Assembly (NCBI RefSeq): GCF_001311175.1
Contig: NZ_BBAI01000001.1
Coordinates: forward strand, 62,001 to 126,000
DNA from: Lacticaseibacillus pantheris DSM 15945 = JCM 12539 = NBRC 106106
Lineage (GTDB): Bacteria > Bacillota > Bacilli > Lactobacillales > Lactobacillaceae
Direction: 5' to 3'
Length of the DNA: 64,000 nt
Below the pieces are notes generated by a model, which was given only the letters and a program-made list of their open reading frames with translations, was not told the DNA's origin and ran no database searches. The position numbers were made by a program, and so were the translations under genes. Positions 17,793 to 28,563 of this stretch are shown piece after piece; position 1 is the first letter of the stretch; every line of letters starts with the position of its first letter.

Positions 17793-18677
17793 CTACTCCC
17801 CGTCCCCAAACAGGTCGTTTGCTGGTGGCATCTTTGGTGTGGATACATCCGTGGTCGGCGTATCCGCAAAGAGGTTTTCCGTGAATTCATACGCGTACAT
17901 CGCCGCAAACAAGGTGTCGAGTGTGTAGGCCACCACCGCCTGGGTGGCAAAGGTCCCACCCTGAGGCTGCTCGCGCGTACTACGATCAGTGTTGATGGTC
18001 ACGTCGGCCAGCGACGACACGGCTTCTTGTGGGTGATTAGCCAACAGGATGGTCGTAATCTGCCGGTCGTGTAGGTACCGCAACACGCGGGTAAACTCAC
18101 CGGCCTGCGCGGTATCCATGAACAACACCGCCACGTCGTGCATATCCAGGTTAGTGGCAACGCGAGCAGCATCCGCGTAGTCCAACGCCGGGACGGCAAA
18201 ACGGTTCAGTTTCACTAGCTCCCGTTGAAAGCTGCGCGCTTGCAGCTGCGCATCCCCCTGCGCAAAGATAAAGATGCGCCGCTTATTCAATAGAACCTGC
18301 GCCGCCTGTTGGATACCGTCTAAATCAAGCCGCTTCCGGGCATCAGCCACGCTACGTGACGTGTAGTTAGCGATGCTATCGGCAATGGCCGCAAGTGGGT
18401 CGGTTGCACGAAACGGCAACCCGGCGTCGGTGGTCGCAAAGTCGGGTGCTTGCTGCTCGGCGAGGCTCGCCGCCGCGGCTTTGAGTTCACCGAACCCGCT
18501 ATAACCCAGCTTCTGCGCAAACCGCACAATGGCGGAATGTGAGGTGTAGGTCTCGGCGGCCATTTGCTCGGTTGTCGTCGTGGGAATGGTGGTCAGGTTT
18601 TGCTGAATATATTCGGCAATCCGCTGCTCAGCGGCGGTGGTGCCGGTTAATTGGTTGAGGTTGTCTATCAATGACAT
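17793..18677 (-). CDS. RpiR/MurR-family transcriptional regulator
   Basis: 294 residues from the ATG at 18677 (GGGGGCGAAG upstream). An N-terminal helix-turn-helix of the RpiR type is seen (TAAEQRIAEYIQQN, TYTSHSAIVRFAQKLGYSGFGELK, about 12-70). A SIS sugar-phosphate domain follows (RRIFIFAQGDAQLQARSFQREL; VAVLFMDTAQAGEFTRVLRYL). The usual Ser/Thr phosphate-binding residues of SIS are only partly conserved (AQGDAQ, DTAQAG). The acidic C-terminus is longer than usual. No sugar catabolic genes lie nearby; the likely partner is the downstream GGDEF gene. Confidence 0.9.
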   Translation of the reverse strand: MSLIDNLNQLTGTTAAEQRIAEYIQQNLTTIPTTTTEQMAAETYTSHSAIVRFAQKLGYSGFGELKAAAASLAEQQAPDFATTDAGLPFRATDPLAAIADSIANYTSRSVADARKRLDLDGIQQAAQVLLNKRRIFIFAQGDAQLQARSFQRELVKLNRFAVPALDYADAARVATNLDMHDVAVLFMDTAQAGEFTRVLRYLHDRQITTILLANHPQEAVSSLADVTINTDRSTREQPQGGTFATQAVVAYTLDTLFAAMYAYEFTENLFADTPTTDVSTPKMPPANDLFGDGE

Positions 18678-18704
18678 ATCTTCGCCCCCTATCATGCCCA
18701 TCAT

Positions 18705-19413
18705 ACCGCATTCTGGCGCGGGTTGCCCGCAATTTTAGTGATTGCGACGTTAGTGGTTGACGGCAGCGTTGGTTGAACCGGTGAGCTATGGCTTACGTGG
18801 GGTACTACGCGGTAACCACAGCTAGGGCGAAGGCTCCAACCCGCCAAACCCGGGCGTGTTTCCGCCGCGATTTCAAGCCTGCCCGGAAAAGCACCGGTCA
18901 GTCTCGAAATTCGTCGCGCCGTACGTCACTGCGTTCCTACGGCGGTACCCCCTGGCAGCGGTTACCACTCCGACCCCACACGCCTCCGCTCGCCGGTTCA
19001 ACCAACGCGGCCTCACACTAATGTAACAACCGCGTCTCCGGACACGACGCCTTCACACCACCATCACTTTGCCGGTACTCCTCACTTCAAGATTTGGCCA
19101 GAGCGTTAAACTATGTCATAGCCCCAGAATCAAGGCAGGAAACGTACTACTCTATTATTAATCCATCCAGTTATTACAGACGCTCGACGCCAGAGTGGTT
19201 ACCACTACCGGGGTGCAACACAGTAGAAGCCACAGCTTACCGGCCCAACCTACGCATTGTTTCGCACGAAACAATTACGATAATCGAACGGTCCAAAAAA
19301 AGCACCCCACCACTTGATGAGACGCTTCTTGCTATACTTATTCCTCTGCACAATTAAAAGCGCAAATAAGAACTTAATCGTAGTAACTTGTCAGCTAGGT
19401 TAAACAGTTACTT
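18705..19413. other. 700-base intergenic region without a supported gene
   Basis: It holds repeat R1 copy B (18748-19012) and, at about 19295-19340, a sequence resembling the rpsR terminator (AAAAAAAGCACCCCACCA then GACGCTTCTTGCTAT), possibly a decayed duplicate. Open frames here lack ribosome sites and family features. Confidence 0.6.
18748..19012. repeat. Dispersed hairpin repeat R1, copy B
   Basis: The arms 18766-18786 and 18988-19008 pair (GCGTTGGTTGAACCGG and CCGGTTCAACCAACGC at the core). Compared with copy A at 8574-8700 both arms carry the complementary changes C-to-T and G-to-A. Copy B has about 135 extra bases in the loop, themselves rich in inverted repeats. Confidence 0.8.
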
Positions 19414-20260
19414 CTATATACTTTCCTCAACAAACGCCATAAAGATAGTCAAAATCAACATATCAGCCGAACCACCAAGACTCAAATTTTGCTGCATAAA
19501 ATCAGTGTTCATCTTCCGCAACAGCATCTTTCCCGTTGTTGTGTGCGTACCACCAATCCTCAATATGGCTAGAGCCTGTCGTTGAGCCACTGGCAAGATA
19601 GATAGTGTTCCAGCACGATGAATGAGGTTAGTGTCGGTGAACTGACTCAAAATCGAAAGCAAACTATCAAGTAGCCTCTCGTTGAGTGTCCCTTGTGCAC
19701 GTTGAAGCGTCGGCAGACCCACTTTGAAGACACTGGGAAAGCCTGCCTCGGCCTCACCCCGCACGCCGGTTATACCATGATCCAAATACAGCCTTTCCCC
19801 CGCCGTTAACGCAGTAGCAGGCTTTGCGGCCACATCGGAAAAGTCACTATCAGATAATCCTGCCAGCATAGTTTTAACTACCTGTGGCACCATCAGTTCC
19901 GGATGCCGTTGTTGATAAGCCGTAGCTGCCGTCAAAATTCCTAGCGAAAAAAATAGCACCCTTATGCGTATTAATACCGCCAGTCGCAGAAAACATCGCT
20001 TGCTCAGCCTTGACCCCTGCTGAACGTAATTCCTTAAACAATCCAGGTAGCTCGGCGGTCCACGAATCCCCCAATTGAGCACAAAGTTGCAAGTAGGGTT
20101 GCAGACTCAGGCTCGAGTCAATAAATGTAAAAACAGTCATATCTGGATGCGGACCGGAGCTGACCGGGTCGACTAATCCCGGTTTGGGGTTAACACTAAC
20201 CTCATAGATCAAAGCACGGGTAGCAAAATTGGCTAGTTGGGCAACGGAGAATGACGACAT
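19414..20260 (-). CDS. mdcB: Triphosphoribosyl-dephospho-CoA synthase of malonate decarboxylase (frameshifted)
   Basis: MdcB/CitG-type enzyme that makes the 2'-(5''-triphosphoribosyl)-3'-dephospho-CoA precursor of the prosthetic group carried by MdcC. Motifs are VNPKPGLVDPVSSGPHPDM, GGINTHKGAIF, TGVRGEAEAGFP and LSLGGSADMLIL. The frame breaks at an A run near 19950 and is otherwise continuous. The ATG at 20260 lies 13 bases after the preceding hydrolase gene, so it is the last gene of the mdc operon. About 282 residues. Confidence 0.92.
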
Positions 20261-20273
20261 AAAAAAAATCCTT

Positions 20274-21052
20274 TCACTTGTTTTGCAACATAAAATGACG
20301 CAACGTTTGATTAAATGAGTCGGGGACTTCGGCCATGACATCATGACCACAATTTTGAATCATTACTTCGTGTACCTGTGGGTTGCGACTACTTAACCAT
20401 TGACCATATCCATTGTTGAAATACGGTGTCTGCGCTGCCGTAACAAACAATACCGGCGCTCTCTCGGCGACAATTTGAGCCCGCCAATCAGCCTGAAAGT
20501 GATCTGACAACAGCTTCATTCCCTGCTCACGGTCAAACGGACGGTGGCTCTCCGCACGAATGAAGGCGTCCGTTACTGCCGGCACCATACCACGTAATGT
20601 TTCGTGGCCTTGGCGCGGCTGCTGTAGCTGAACAGTAGCGTCCTAGAAGTCAACCCCCTGTACCCATACCGCCACTGGGCATCGTTAATCATTTTGGGAG
20701 ATTGATCGACAACCATTATGCCGCTAACCATTAGCTCCGGATACTGCCTGCGCATTGCCCATATCACACTGGCCCCCATAGAGTGCCCAACCAGCAGCGG
20801 TCTTACGAGCTTTTGCTGCCGGATGACGTGGGCGAGGTCTGCCGCTAATTGCTCCAAATTAGTCGCCATTACTCCCGCGGACTCACCCTGACCATGATAG
20901 TCAAAGCAAACTGTTTGAACACCACGTCTGAACGCCGCCACTTGTGCCGTCCAGATTTCCTTGTAACTGCCAAAGCCGTTAACAAAGACGACTGGTCGCC
21001 CATCACCTACGACCGATATAGCCAAATTGGTCGTAGAAAAGGAATTTTGCAT
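20274..21052 (-). CDS. Alpha/beta hydrolase inside the malonate decarboxylase operon (frameshifted)
   Basis: About 259 residues, cytosolic. The nucleophile elbow is GHSMGA (about 92-97), the oxyanion region VFVNGFGSYKEIW, and the catalytic His lies in NCGHDVMAEVP near the end; the acidic residue probably precedes it near FVTAAQTPYF. The frame breaks near 20590-20650. Start and stop codons overlap with mdcG (TAATG at 21050-21054), which ties it to the operon. A hydrolase is not part of the described mdc set. It may act as an editing thioesterase on malonyl or acetyl thioesters, but that is inference. Confidence 0.85.
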
Positions 21053-21686
21053 TAGTTTTCACCTACAAAGTGCCATGGATCCGCCGTTAATTGCGGTCCG
21101 CTGGCCGTTTTTATCATAATTCGCCGGTCACGATGCTGTGCGTATTCTTCCAGTGAAAATCCGTTTTGACCGTGTACAACCTGAATATCTGCGTGCGCTC
21201 CCGCTAGTTCCTGTAGTTGCCAAATTAACTCTTGGGCGCTCACTACCGACATTGGCCTGTCAGGTCGGGTCATAATCACATCCACATCGGATTCTGCACG
21301 CGCCATTTTTAAGCCCGTAACCAACTCAAATTGCAAGCTCCCACCGACTCCCCAATCGTATCCTTCCAGAAGTGGTCGTACAGATTTGAGCTTTTGAAAT
21401 GCTGGTAGTTGGGCACGTGCAGCATCCAACTGGGGTAAAAGTGATAAGGCCTCTTGTGGGGTAATGGCTTCTGCCAATTGTGTGGTAGGTACAAAGGCAG
21501 CAAAGCGTTGAGACTTTTGATAGCCACGAAGCCAACCGGAATCCGGTCGGCCTGGGCACCCCGCCTTATAATTACGTACGGCGTCTCATTTAACATTGAT
21601 GTGGCCCAATCAGGCAACGGCAGTGTGCTAGTTAAACCATTAATTGCCTTAAGCCGGACAAGTGTGTGCGGTGTTAAAGTTACCAT
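21052..21686 (-). CDS. mdcG: Phosphoribosyl-dephospho-CoA transferase MdcG (frameshifted)
   Basis: MdcG is a nucleotidyltransferase that attaches the prosthetic group to a serine of the acyl carrier MdcC. The N-terminal half has YVIIRRGAQADRIPVGF. The C-terminal half has the family core YDWGVGGSLQFELVTGL followed by ESDVDVIMTRPDRP, whose aspartates are the expected metal ligands. The frame breaks around 21475-21510. The start overlaps the end of mdcDE (ATGGTAA). About 211 residues. Confidence 0.92.
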
Positions 21687-23358
21687 TGCTGATCCATCAT
21701 GGCGCGAACTTTGTTAGTAGCCTTACGCCCACCACTTTCACCATTCACGGCGATGTCATTGGTGTAACGGAAGGACAAGTCGCTCGGTGCATCTTCTAGA
21801 CTCTTGAAGGTATCATTAAGCGCTGCTTTGACTGTAGCAACAGCATTGTCGTCAGAATCATATCCTTTAATGCCCTTAATCAATTTGTACAAAGAACCCA
21901 ATTTTTGATAATTTTCAATGTCATACGCCATTGCGGGCACGTGTTTCGTTGCTTCTTCCAGCTCAGCAATTGTACGCTGAGTAATTCGGGCACTAGACGC
22001 CTTGCTCATCGCCTGAATTGTGATATCTAGATCATCGAGTGCGACCAACCGGTTGGACTGTAGTCCTTGGGTTAAGAAACCACCCGAAACAGCATCCCCA
22101 GGAATAAATGAAACAACTTTGTGGCCGGCCTGACGAGCCCGTGCGTAAGCGCTAGCCGCAGAAGCAAGTGCCATATGAATTCCAATCAGTTCTTCCTTGT
22201 AACCGTATGCCTGGCTAGGGACATCAACCACAATTACGATTGGAGTTTTATCAGCAATTGGTTTGTCCGTATCAGCTGCGATTAAATCATTAACCACATT
22301 ACCCACGGTGTAACCTTCCTCCAGACCTGCTTCACCGTGCCGAACCCTTGGAAAACGGTTATTTTCATCTGGCACGATTGCCACATGTTCACGTCCGTCG
22401 GCCCGGGCGTGCAGGACCGTCGGCACATCACTTTGTGCGTTTTTTTTATGCCAGTGAGTAATTCAAACCAGTTACGTCCGCGCGATTTAGTGCCGGGATG
22501 AATACCACTCGTTGCGGGTTCTAAATGATGCGGCTTGGCAACGACTTGATTGAATAAATGATTATATGACGTGATATCTAGAGGCTTCTCTGGGTCGAGT
22601 TGATCAAGTAGGGTCAAGTAGAAATCTCCCCGTCGATCTCGATAGGAATCCTTTTTTTCATTAACCGCAGCAATGATAGCTGTCCGGAATGCGTTCACGT
22701 CATCATCGACAACTTCATCGATGATACCGGTCGCCTGGCGTTGCTTAGTGCCCAACGTGTTCCAGATCAGGTTTTTATCTGAAGAATCCCATTCCTTAAC
22801 GCCAGCCTCCTGCTCAATCACTTCTGGCCCGTTCAAACCGATACGGGCCTTATCGGTGCCAATTACGTATGAAAGTAGCGCGTTAGTGATAGACATCCCA
22901 CCAAACGAGCCCACGCGCCCAGGAACTAGACCAATAACCGGAACGTATTGCTTCAACGCAATAATCACGTTGTGAATTTCTGAAATTGAAAGTAGCCCGT
23001 AGTTAGCTTCCTGCAGACGAACACCACCAGTATCCAGTATAATCACCGGATAAATTGTCTTACCAGCCTTATTATCGGCTAAGGCATGTTCTAACGCGGA
23101 GACAATCTTCGCACCCGAAACCTCACCAATACCGCCACCTTGGAAAGCACCCTCAATGGCAATGATTACGGCATTCTTTTTATTCAGCTGCCCTTTCATG
23201 ACCACAATACCATCATCCGCTTCAGGAACGATGTTTTGGGGCTCCAAATGTGGGGAAATCATGTTGTCAAAAGGACCAATTAATTCACGAGCGGTACCCG
23301 TATCAAGTAACACTTCTGCGCGCTGGCGAGCGTGCAATTCAACAAAACTATTGCTCAT
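21680..23358 (-). CDS. mdcDE: Malonate decarboxylase, fused beta and gamma subunits (frameshifted in an A run)
   Basis: About 559 residues after one correction at the A/T run near 22441-22447. The first half is the carboxyltransferase-like beta subunit (SFVELHARQRAEVLLD, GGGIGEVSGAKIVSALEHA, PVIGLVPGRVGSFGGMS). The second half is the gamma subunit (PIVIVVDVPSQAYGYKEELIGIHMALASAASAYARARQAGHKVVSF is its core, from about residue 380). There is no stop or ribosome site between them: VPTVLHARADGREH continues directly from GIK. Fused beta/gamma forms are known in some bacteria. The complex decarboxylates malonyl-S-MdcC to acetyl-S-MdcC. Confidence 0.9.
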
Positions 23359-23648
23359 CTTTCAACGCCTCCATTGCCTGAGTAAGTCGCAGATTAACAA
23401 CACCTGGGGTGGCACCAAAATCATTGATTTCAATTTCAGCTAGTAATGGGTACCGTGCGAAGAAACGGTTCAGCACGTTCTGCCAAACTTCCTTAAACCC
23501 ATCACTACCAGTCACAATATTTAATTCAGACTCTTTTTTTATCCGTTGGCTTCATAATCACTTCAAGGTCTCCGGAAGCAACAACGCCAATGTGAATTGG
23601 ATGTTCAATTGACTGCGTTGCTTGATAGTTAAAATGTAATTTTTCCAT
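23348..23648 (-). CDS. mdcC: Malonate decarboxylase acyl carrier protein (frameshifted)
   Basis: About 99 residues from the ATG at 23648 (GAGAGGAGTTCCATC upstream), beginning MEKLHFNYQATQSIEHP. Serine 25 in GVVASGDLEVIM matches the serine that carries the triphosphoribosyl-dephospho-CoA arm in characterised MdcC. The frame breaks in the A/T run near 23528-23535, and dropping one base continues into KESELNIVTGSDGFKEVW and ends MEALKDEQ. The last 11 bases overlap the start of mdcDE. This gene is easily missed because of its small size and the indel. Confidence 0.9.
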
Positions 23649-23747
23649 GATGGAACTCCTCTCCCGTTAGGCTGGATACAACCATAAGCACGCTTAAATT
23701 AGCAACTAGCAGTTATTGGTACTCACTAAATACTGCCAGCACACTCT

Positions 23748-25390
23748 TTAGCTCCAACTCCGAAACTTATCTGGTGGGTTGTACAACCCCTTAGACCACT
23801 TCACAAGGTCCTCCATATTCCGAGCGGCCAGTAATGACCTTGTCGCCTCATTGCGATTGACACCAAGATCCTCTGGGAAGGCCACAATACCACGGGCCCG
23901 CAGATCCTTCACCACAGCTGGATCAGATCGCAAACCAACTGGTGTAACGCCAGCGATAGCCTCAATTGCCGCCTGTCGTTCGGCCATAGAATCAGTTTTA
24001 TACAGGTAGGCAATCCCTTCTTCGGTGACAATGTGCGTTGTATCCTCGGAATAAATCATAATGGGCACGTTCTGCAGTTTGGCTTCCTTGCGCACTTCAA
24101 CAGCATCAAGTGAGTCAACAAATACCGGTCGCTTGTTGGAACCAAAAGTTTCGACCATCTGTACAACCAGTTTTTGGCCTTTACCCAGTGGATCGTTATC
24201 CGGTCGTAGACTCTGCCATGCAGGCGTAGAGTGACGACGTCCGGTTGGATTGGAACCCATGTTAGGGGCACCACCGAATCCGGATAACCGTCCCTTAGTC
24301 ACCGTTGAGGAATTCCCGTACTGATCAATTTGCAGCGTAGAGCCAACAAACATATCTAATGCGTACTGCCCAGCCATCTGTCCAAAAGCTCGGTTAGAGC
24401 GCATTGTGCCATCCTTACCAACGAAGAAAACATCAGGACGAGCCGCAATGTATTTTTCCATGCCTACTTCGCCACCGAATGAATGAATGGATTGAATCCA
24501 ACCTGATTCGATTGCAGGAATCAGTGTGGGCGTCGGGTTAACTTCCCAGTTAGGCACAATCTTTCCCTTCAGACCAAGCCGTTCGCCATATGTTGGCAAT
24601 AACAGTTCAATGGCCGCTGTGTTGAACCCGACCCCATGGTTAACGGATTGAACATTGTGCTTTTCGTAAATCCCACGAATAGCCATCATCGCCATCAGTA
24701 TCTGTAACTCGGTGATGTTCTGAGGATCACGGGTGAACAACGGCTCCAATTGGTAAGGTTCATCCGCTGGAATGATTACATCGACCCAGTCAGCAGGAAT
24801 ATCAACCCTTGCAACTTATCGACGACTTCGTTTGCCTGAACAATCACAATGCCATCATGAAAGGCGGCGGATTCAACGATTACTGGCGTCTCCTCGGTGT
24901 TGTATCCAGTGTACAAATTACCTTCGTGATCAACTTTGTCTGCCGCGACTAAAACAACATTGGGAATTAAATCAACATAGAGCCGAGCATATAATTCAAG
25001 ATAGGTATGAATATCACCAACCTGCAAAGTGCCGTCAGCAATCATTTGCGAAACCCTTGTGCTTTGCGGGCCAGCAAAGGAGAAATCCATCTTGGAGGCG
25101 ATACCATCTTCAAAAATATCCAAATGTTCTGGTCGGGAAATGCTACTCATAATCATGTGCAAGTAATGAACCTTTGCCGGATCAACTGAGGCCAGCATCT
25201 TCGACAGGAATGTCGCTTGCTTTTGGTTATCGCCCTCCAGAACGACTTTGTCACCCGGGGCAATTAACCCCTCTAAAACGGTCTTTGCATCAGTGGTTCT
25301 TGCAAACTTACCATCGATAAGATTACTAATTGCTGATAGCTTGTTTGCTTTAGCTTCGCGATGCGTTGTCCAATCACGTTCTTCACTCAT
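23748..25390 (-). CDS. mdcA: Malonate decarboxylase alpha subunit (acetyl-S-ACP:malonate ACP transferase), frameshifted
   Basis: About 547 residues, the expected length. MdcA exchanges acetate for malonate on MdcC. The N-terminus reads SEERDWTTHREAKANKL; then GDKVVLEGDNQKQATFLSK and NTEETPVIVESAAFHDG. After the break near 24810, where one G appears to be missing before the PADWVDVIIPADEPYQLEP segment, the C-terminal part has NHGVGFNTAAIELLLPTYGERLGLKG and GGAPNMGSNPTGRRH. The ATG at 25390 overlaps the mdcH stop (TAATG). The 99-base gap to mdcC holds no gene. Confidence 0.93.
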
Positions 25391-26304
25391 TAGAAAGTAC
25401 CTCTTTCCCATTTAGTTAACAAAAACACTGCATCCGATACATTCATCTGATCAAGATTGACCTGGCGCAGATCACCAAACTTTTGACCCAAAACCTTTCT
25501 AAAAGGTCGGCCAGGCGAAAAGTTAACGATACTATCAGGTTCATAATCGTGCGCAACACCCATCATGGCCTCAAAATATACAGGATGTGCCAGGTTATAG
25601 CTGAGATCTTCTCGCATCGCCGCGGCTTGCCGGACCGCACGTCCAGAATAATTCGTCAGGTAAATACCGGCCGGCTTTTCCAGTGGAACGTCCTTCATCG
25701 TAGTCGCCAATTGAGTACCAACCTTTGACATTAACGGTGAGTGCGAAGGTACCGGCACCATAAGTCGACGGGCGAGGCTAGCCCCGCTTTGTTTGGCTAA
25801 AGTAATTACCTGATCAATTGCAGATAAATCACCAGACAGTGCCGTTTGATCTTCAGCGTTCTGGTTAGATGCATAAACCGGATGTGCTGAGTTATTCACT
25901 CGTAACACGAGCTCCTCAACCTCAGAACGACTTAGCCCAACGACTACGCCCATCCCATACCCTTGCGGATAAGCTCCCTGCATTAGCTCAGCGCGTCGCT
26001 TAACCACACGGAACAGGTCGTCCTGGCCAAGACTCCCAATGGCGTAAGCCGCAGCAAACACCCCTAAACTATGTCCGGCAACAAGATGCGGCTTAAGGCC
26101 AGCTTCACGCATAGCATTGATTTGCGCTACCTGCAACAACTCGATGCTAAGTTGTAACTGCACTGAGTCCTGGTAAGCTTCATCAGAATCGTAAAGTTTA
26201 ACGCCTAACAAACTCTCCACATGCTGACGCAAATCTGCATCCACATGTTTCAACATTCCAGCGCTTTGCCCTCCTTGACCAGGAAATATCCATAATGAAT
26301 TCAC
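25390..26304 (-). CDS. mdcH: Malonyl-CoA:MdcC malonyltransferase
   Basis: An intact 304-residue FabD-like acyltransferase that loads malonyl from malonyl-CoA onto the carrier to prime the cycle. It starts at GTG 26304 (AGAGAGGGTCAATC upstream) with NSLWIFPGQGGQSAGML. The catalytic serine is in VAGHSLGVFAAAYA, the RAELMQ arginine follows at about 117, and the catalytic His is in VPVPSHSPLM. It is the first gene of the operon, divergent from mdcR. Confidence 0.92.
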   Translation of the reverse strand: MNSLWIFPGQGGQSAGMLKHVDADLRQHVESLLGVKLYDSDEAYQDSVQLQLSIELLQVAQINAMREAGLKPHLVAGHSLGVFAAAYAIGSLGQDDLFRVVKRRAELMQGAYPQGYGMGVVVGLSRSEVEELVLRVNNSAHPVYASNQNAEDQTALSGDLSAIDQVITLAKQSGASLARRLMVPVPSHSPLMSKVGTQLATTMKDVPLEKPAGIYLTNYSGRAVRQAAAMREDLSYNLAHPVYFEAMMGVAHDYEPDSIVNFSPGRPFRKVLGQKFGDLRQVNLDQMNVSDAVFLLTKWERGTF

Positions 26305-26426
26305 GATTGACCCTCTCTCTATTGTGATCCGATCGCCCTCACGCATAAACTTTAAGTCAGAAAGATAGCGTTGTATAATGATTTTATCTTATATGTATAA
26401 TCTACGGTTATGTATTGGGGGCAACT
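26305..26426. promoter_or_regulatory. Divergent mdcH/mdcR control region
   Basis: 122 bases between opposite starts. There are two TATAAT-like hexamers (about 26371 and 26394) and an AT-rich imperfect palindrome (TTATCTTATATGTATAAT). A LysR regulator usually binds such a region and activates the divergent operon when the ligand (here malonate or malonyl-CoA) is present. Confidence 0.55.
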
Positions 26427-27302
26427 ATGAATTTAGCTCAACTGCGAGGATTCGTTTATACTGCACAAGCTGGTAGCATCACCCAGGGAGCTCAGCAAGC
26501 ATTTATCAGTCAGCCAGCAATGACCAAAATGATTCAAGAATTAGAAAAAGAACTTGGCGTTTCGCTTTTCAACCGTGTCGGGCGTGGTATACAAATCAAC
26601 GATACGGGTCGCGTTTTTCTCAGCTTTGTGGAATCCGGCCTCGACCAAATTGAGGAGGGCATTGCCGCCGTCTCAAAACCCTCGACAAGTCAGCAGCCGA
26701 TTCGTCTCCTAGTTGAAGTCGCTTCAGCATTAATACCCGACATCATCAAGACTATCCACTCTATATTCCCTGATACTCCGATTCAATTAACCCAACGAAT
26801 TACGGCGGTTAACGAAACCCGCGACTTCGACTTTACCATCTCAACACGACCCCCACGTCGGGGCCAACGCTCAATTCCCCTATTGAGTGAAGAAATTCTC
26901 ATTGGTAGTTCAGCCCCTCAACAGCCGGATTCTGCCTATATTTCACCGTCTTCATTGGTTGGCAAGCCTATCGTTTCACTAGGCTACCACACTCCGCTTC
27001 GCGACACCCTGGACCATTATTTTAGTAAACTCAATTTACACTTGAACTTCCAGTACGAATCCGATGATCCCGCCAGTATTCGTGCCATGTTGGCTGCTGG
27101 AATTGGAATTGGCTTTATTCCCTCTGTGACTTGGGCCGAGGCGGGCAAACAGCTACATATAGCACGAATCACTCCCGACCCACCGTTTCGGACCATTTAC
27201 CTCACAGAGGGACAGCCTACTGAAGATGTACGTACGCGCAAAGTTGCCAATGCGCTAGTCACGCTGTTTGTATCAGCCAGAGCAAAAGCTTTGAAGATAT
27301 AA
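26427..27302 (+). CDS. mdcR: LysR-family regulator of malonate decarboxylase
   Basis: 291 residues from the ATG at 26427 (GGGGGCAAC upstream). The N-terminal winged helix is canonical (LRGFVYTAQAGSITQGAQQAFISQPAMTKMIQELEKELGVSLFNRVGRG). The rest is a periplasmic-binding-like effector domain (LLVEVASALIPDIIKTIH through MLAAGIGIGFIPSVTWAEAG). The divergent orientation to mdcH and the conserved pairing in other mdc clusters support its role. No malonate transporter gene (mdcF or mdcL/M) follows it. Confidence 0.88.
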   Translation: MNLAQLRGFVYTAQAGSITQGAQQAFISQPAMTKMIQELEKELGVSLFNRVGRGIQINDTGRVFLSFVESGLDQIEEGIAAVSKPSTSQQPIRLLVEVASALIPDIIKTIHSIFPDTPIQLTQRITAVNETRDFDFTISTRPPRRGQRSIPLLSEEILIGSSAPQQPDSAYISPSSLVGKPIVSLGYHTPLRDTLDHYFSKLNLHLNFQYESDDPASIRAMLAAGIGIGFIPSVTWAEAGKQLHIARITPDPPFRTIYLTEGQPTEDVRTRKVANALVTLFVSARAKALKI

Positions 27303-27443
27303 CCGGTTGGTATAATATCCCCACGAACACACGGCTCCATCCCAAAAGTAAAAGCTTGCAACTATTCGTTCAACTAGTTAAACTGATTCCGACAGCTCCC
27401 GCCGATCGGCCCTCACAAATCTGAACTAAGGTGGGACAACTAA

Positions 27444-28557
27444 ATGAGTAAGACTAAACCGCTTGAACCGGTCGCTGATATTGGCGACTATCTGAAGCTA
27501 GGCGCCTGTACTGCTGTGATGTCGCAACCCATTATGAGCTATGCCTTGACGACTAATCCTAGCATTGGCGCACAAACTGGTATTGGTGTCATGTATAACC
27601 TAGTCAAATACACTGCGCCGGCCTTTATTTTTGGGATTCTTTACACAACCACACGCACAACCATCAATAATTATGAACTGACATATGGTCAATATCTTAA
27701 AAACATGTGGCATGCTTTGTTTGTGCCTACAATTTGGTGGACGTTTATCTACCTGTTGGTCATGCCGCAGATGCAACAAGTTAATCGATACCACAATTTA
27801 GGGTCCTTTATCTGGCATTTTGTTAACGGGAATGCCGCACCGCATTTGTGGTATAACACCATGATGTTGCAATTCATAATTTTAATGCCACTGTTTTGGG
27901 CAATTGGTCGCTGGTGTGGTCAACACACTAAGCGCGGAATTATCATAGCCTGCACAACGATAGCTATCGCAGCATTATGGCTATGGTTTTATGACACGCA
28001 AGTATTTACCGGCCCGCACGTACGCGATTGGTATTTATTTGATCGCTTATTCATCAGCTTCTTCATTTACGGTGTATTTGGAATGCTGGCTTGGCAATAT
28101 CGCTCACACTTCAACAGTTTCATCATGAAGTGGTGGCCCGCAATCGCCGTAATATTCATAGCCACATTCTGGTGGACCAATCATGAACTATTCAGCTACG
28201 GGTTTCCAATCAACTTAGGCAACGCGCCCTATTACAAGCCATCAATGACGCTATACGACCTAGCAGCGATTGGCCTATTTTCCGCGCTTTGCTTGTACCA
28301 AGTCAAGGCACAATTACCATTTACCAATTTCGTGCATAAGTTTGCTGGTTTTGCCTATAAAGCCTATCTATCTAACGTTTTTTTGGTCAGAATGCTTGTG
28401 GCTATTATTTGGCAGGAATTTAACCAGCGCCAACGCTTGGGTCGGTATCTTGCTCCTATACGTTTTAACCTGGTGCATTTCTTTTGCCTCTGCGTTTGGC
28501 CTGCATGCAATCTGGTCACGAATAAAACCAATGATTATTAAATCAGCCACTGCTTGA
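27444..28557 (+). CDS. Membrane acyltransferase family protein (acyltransferase 3-like, frameshifted)
   Basis: About 370 residues with roughly ten hydrophobic helices, starting at the ATG at 27444 (AAGGTGGGACAACTAA upstream). Features that fit the family are the early YLKLGACTAVMSQPIMSY helix, PTIWWTFIYLLVMP, and NAAPHLWYNTMMLQFIILMPLFWAIGRW. The frame changes near 28425-28435, after which a last helix (VGILLLYVLTWCISFASAFGLHAIWS) ends at 28557. Related proteins acylate cell-surface polysaccharides or lipids. It sits between mdcR and the rpsR terminator; a link to malonate use is not evident. Confidence 0.75.
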
Positions 28558-28563
28558 GTACCT

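Noticed and set aside
19094-19357. 87-residue open frame in the gap before mdcB
   Set aside because: No ribosome site, no recognisable pattern, and it runs through a degenerate terminator-like sequence.
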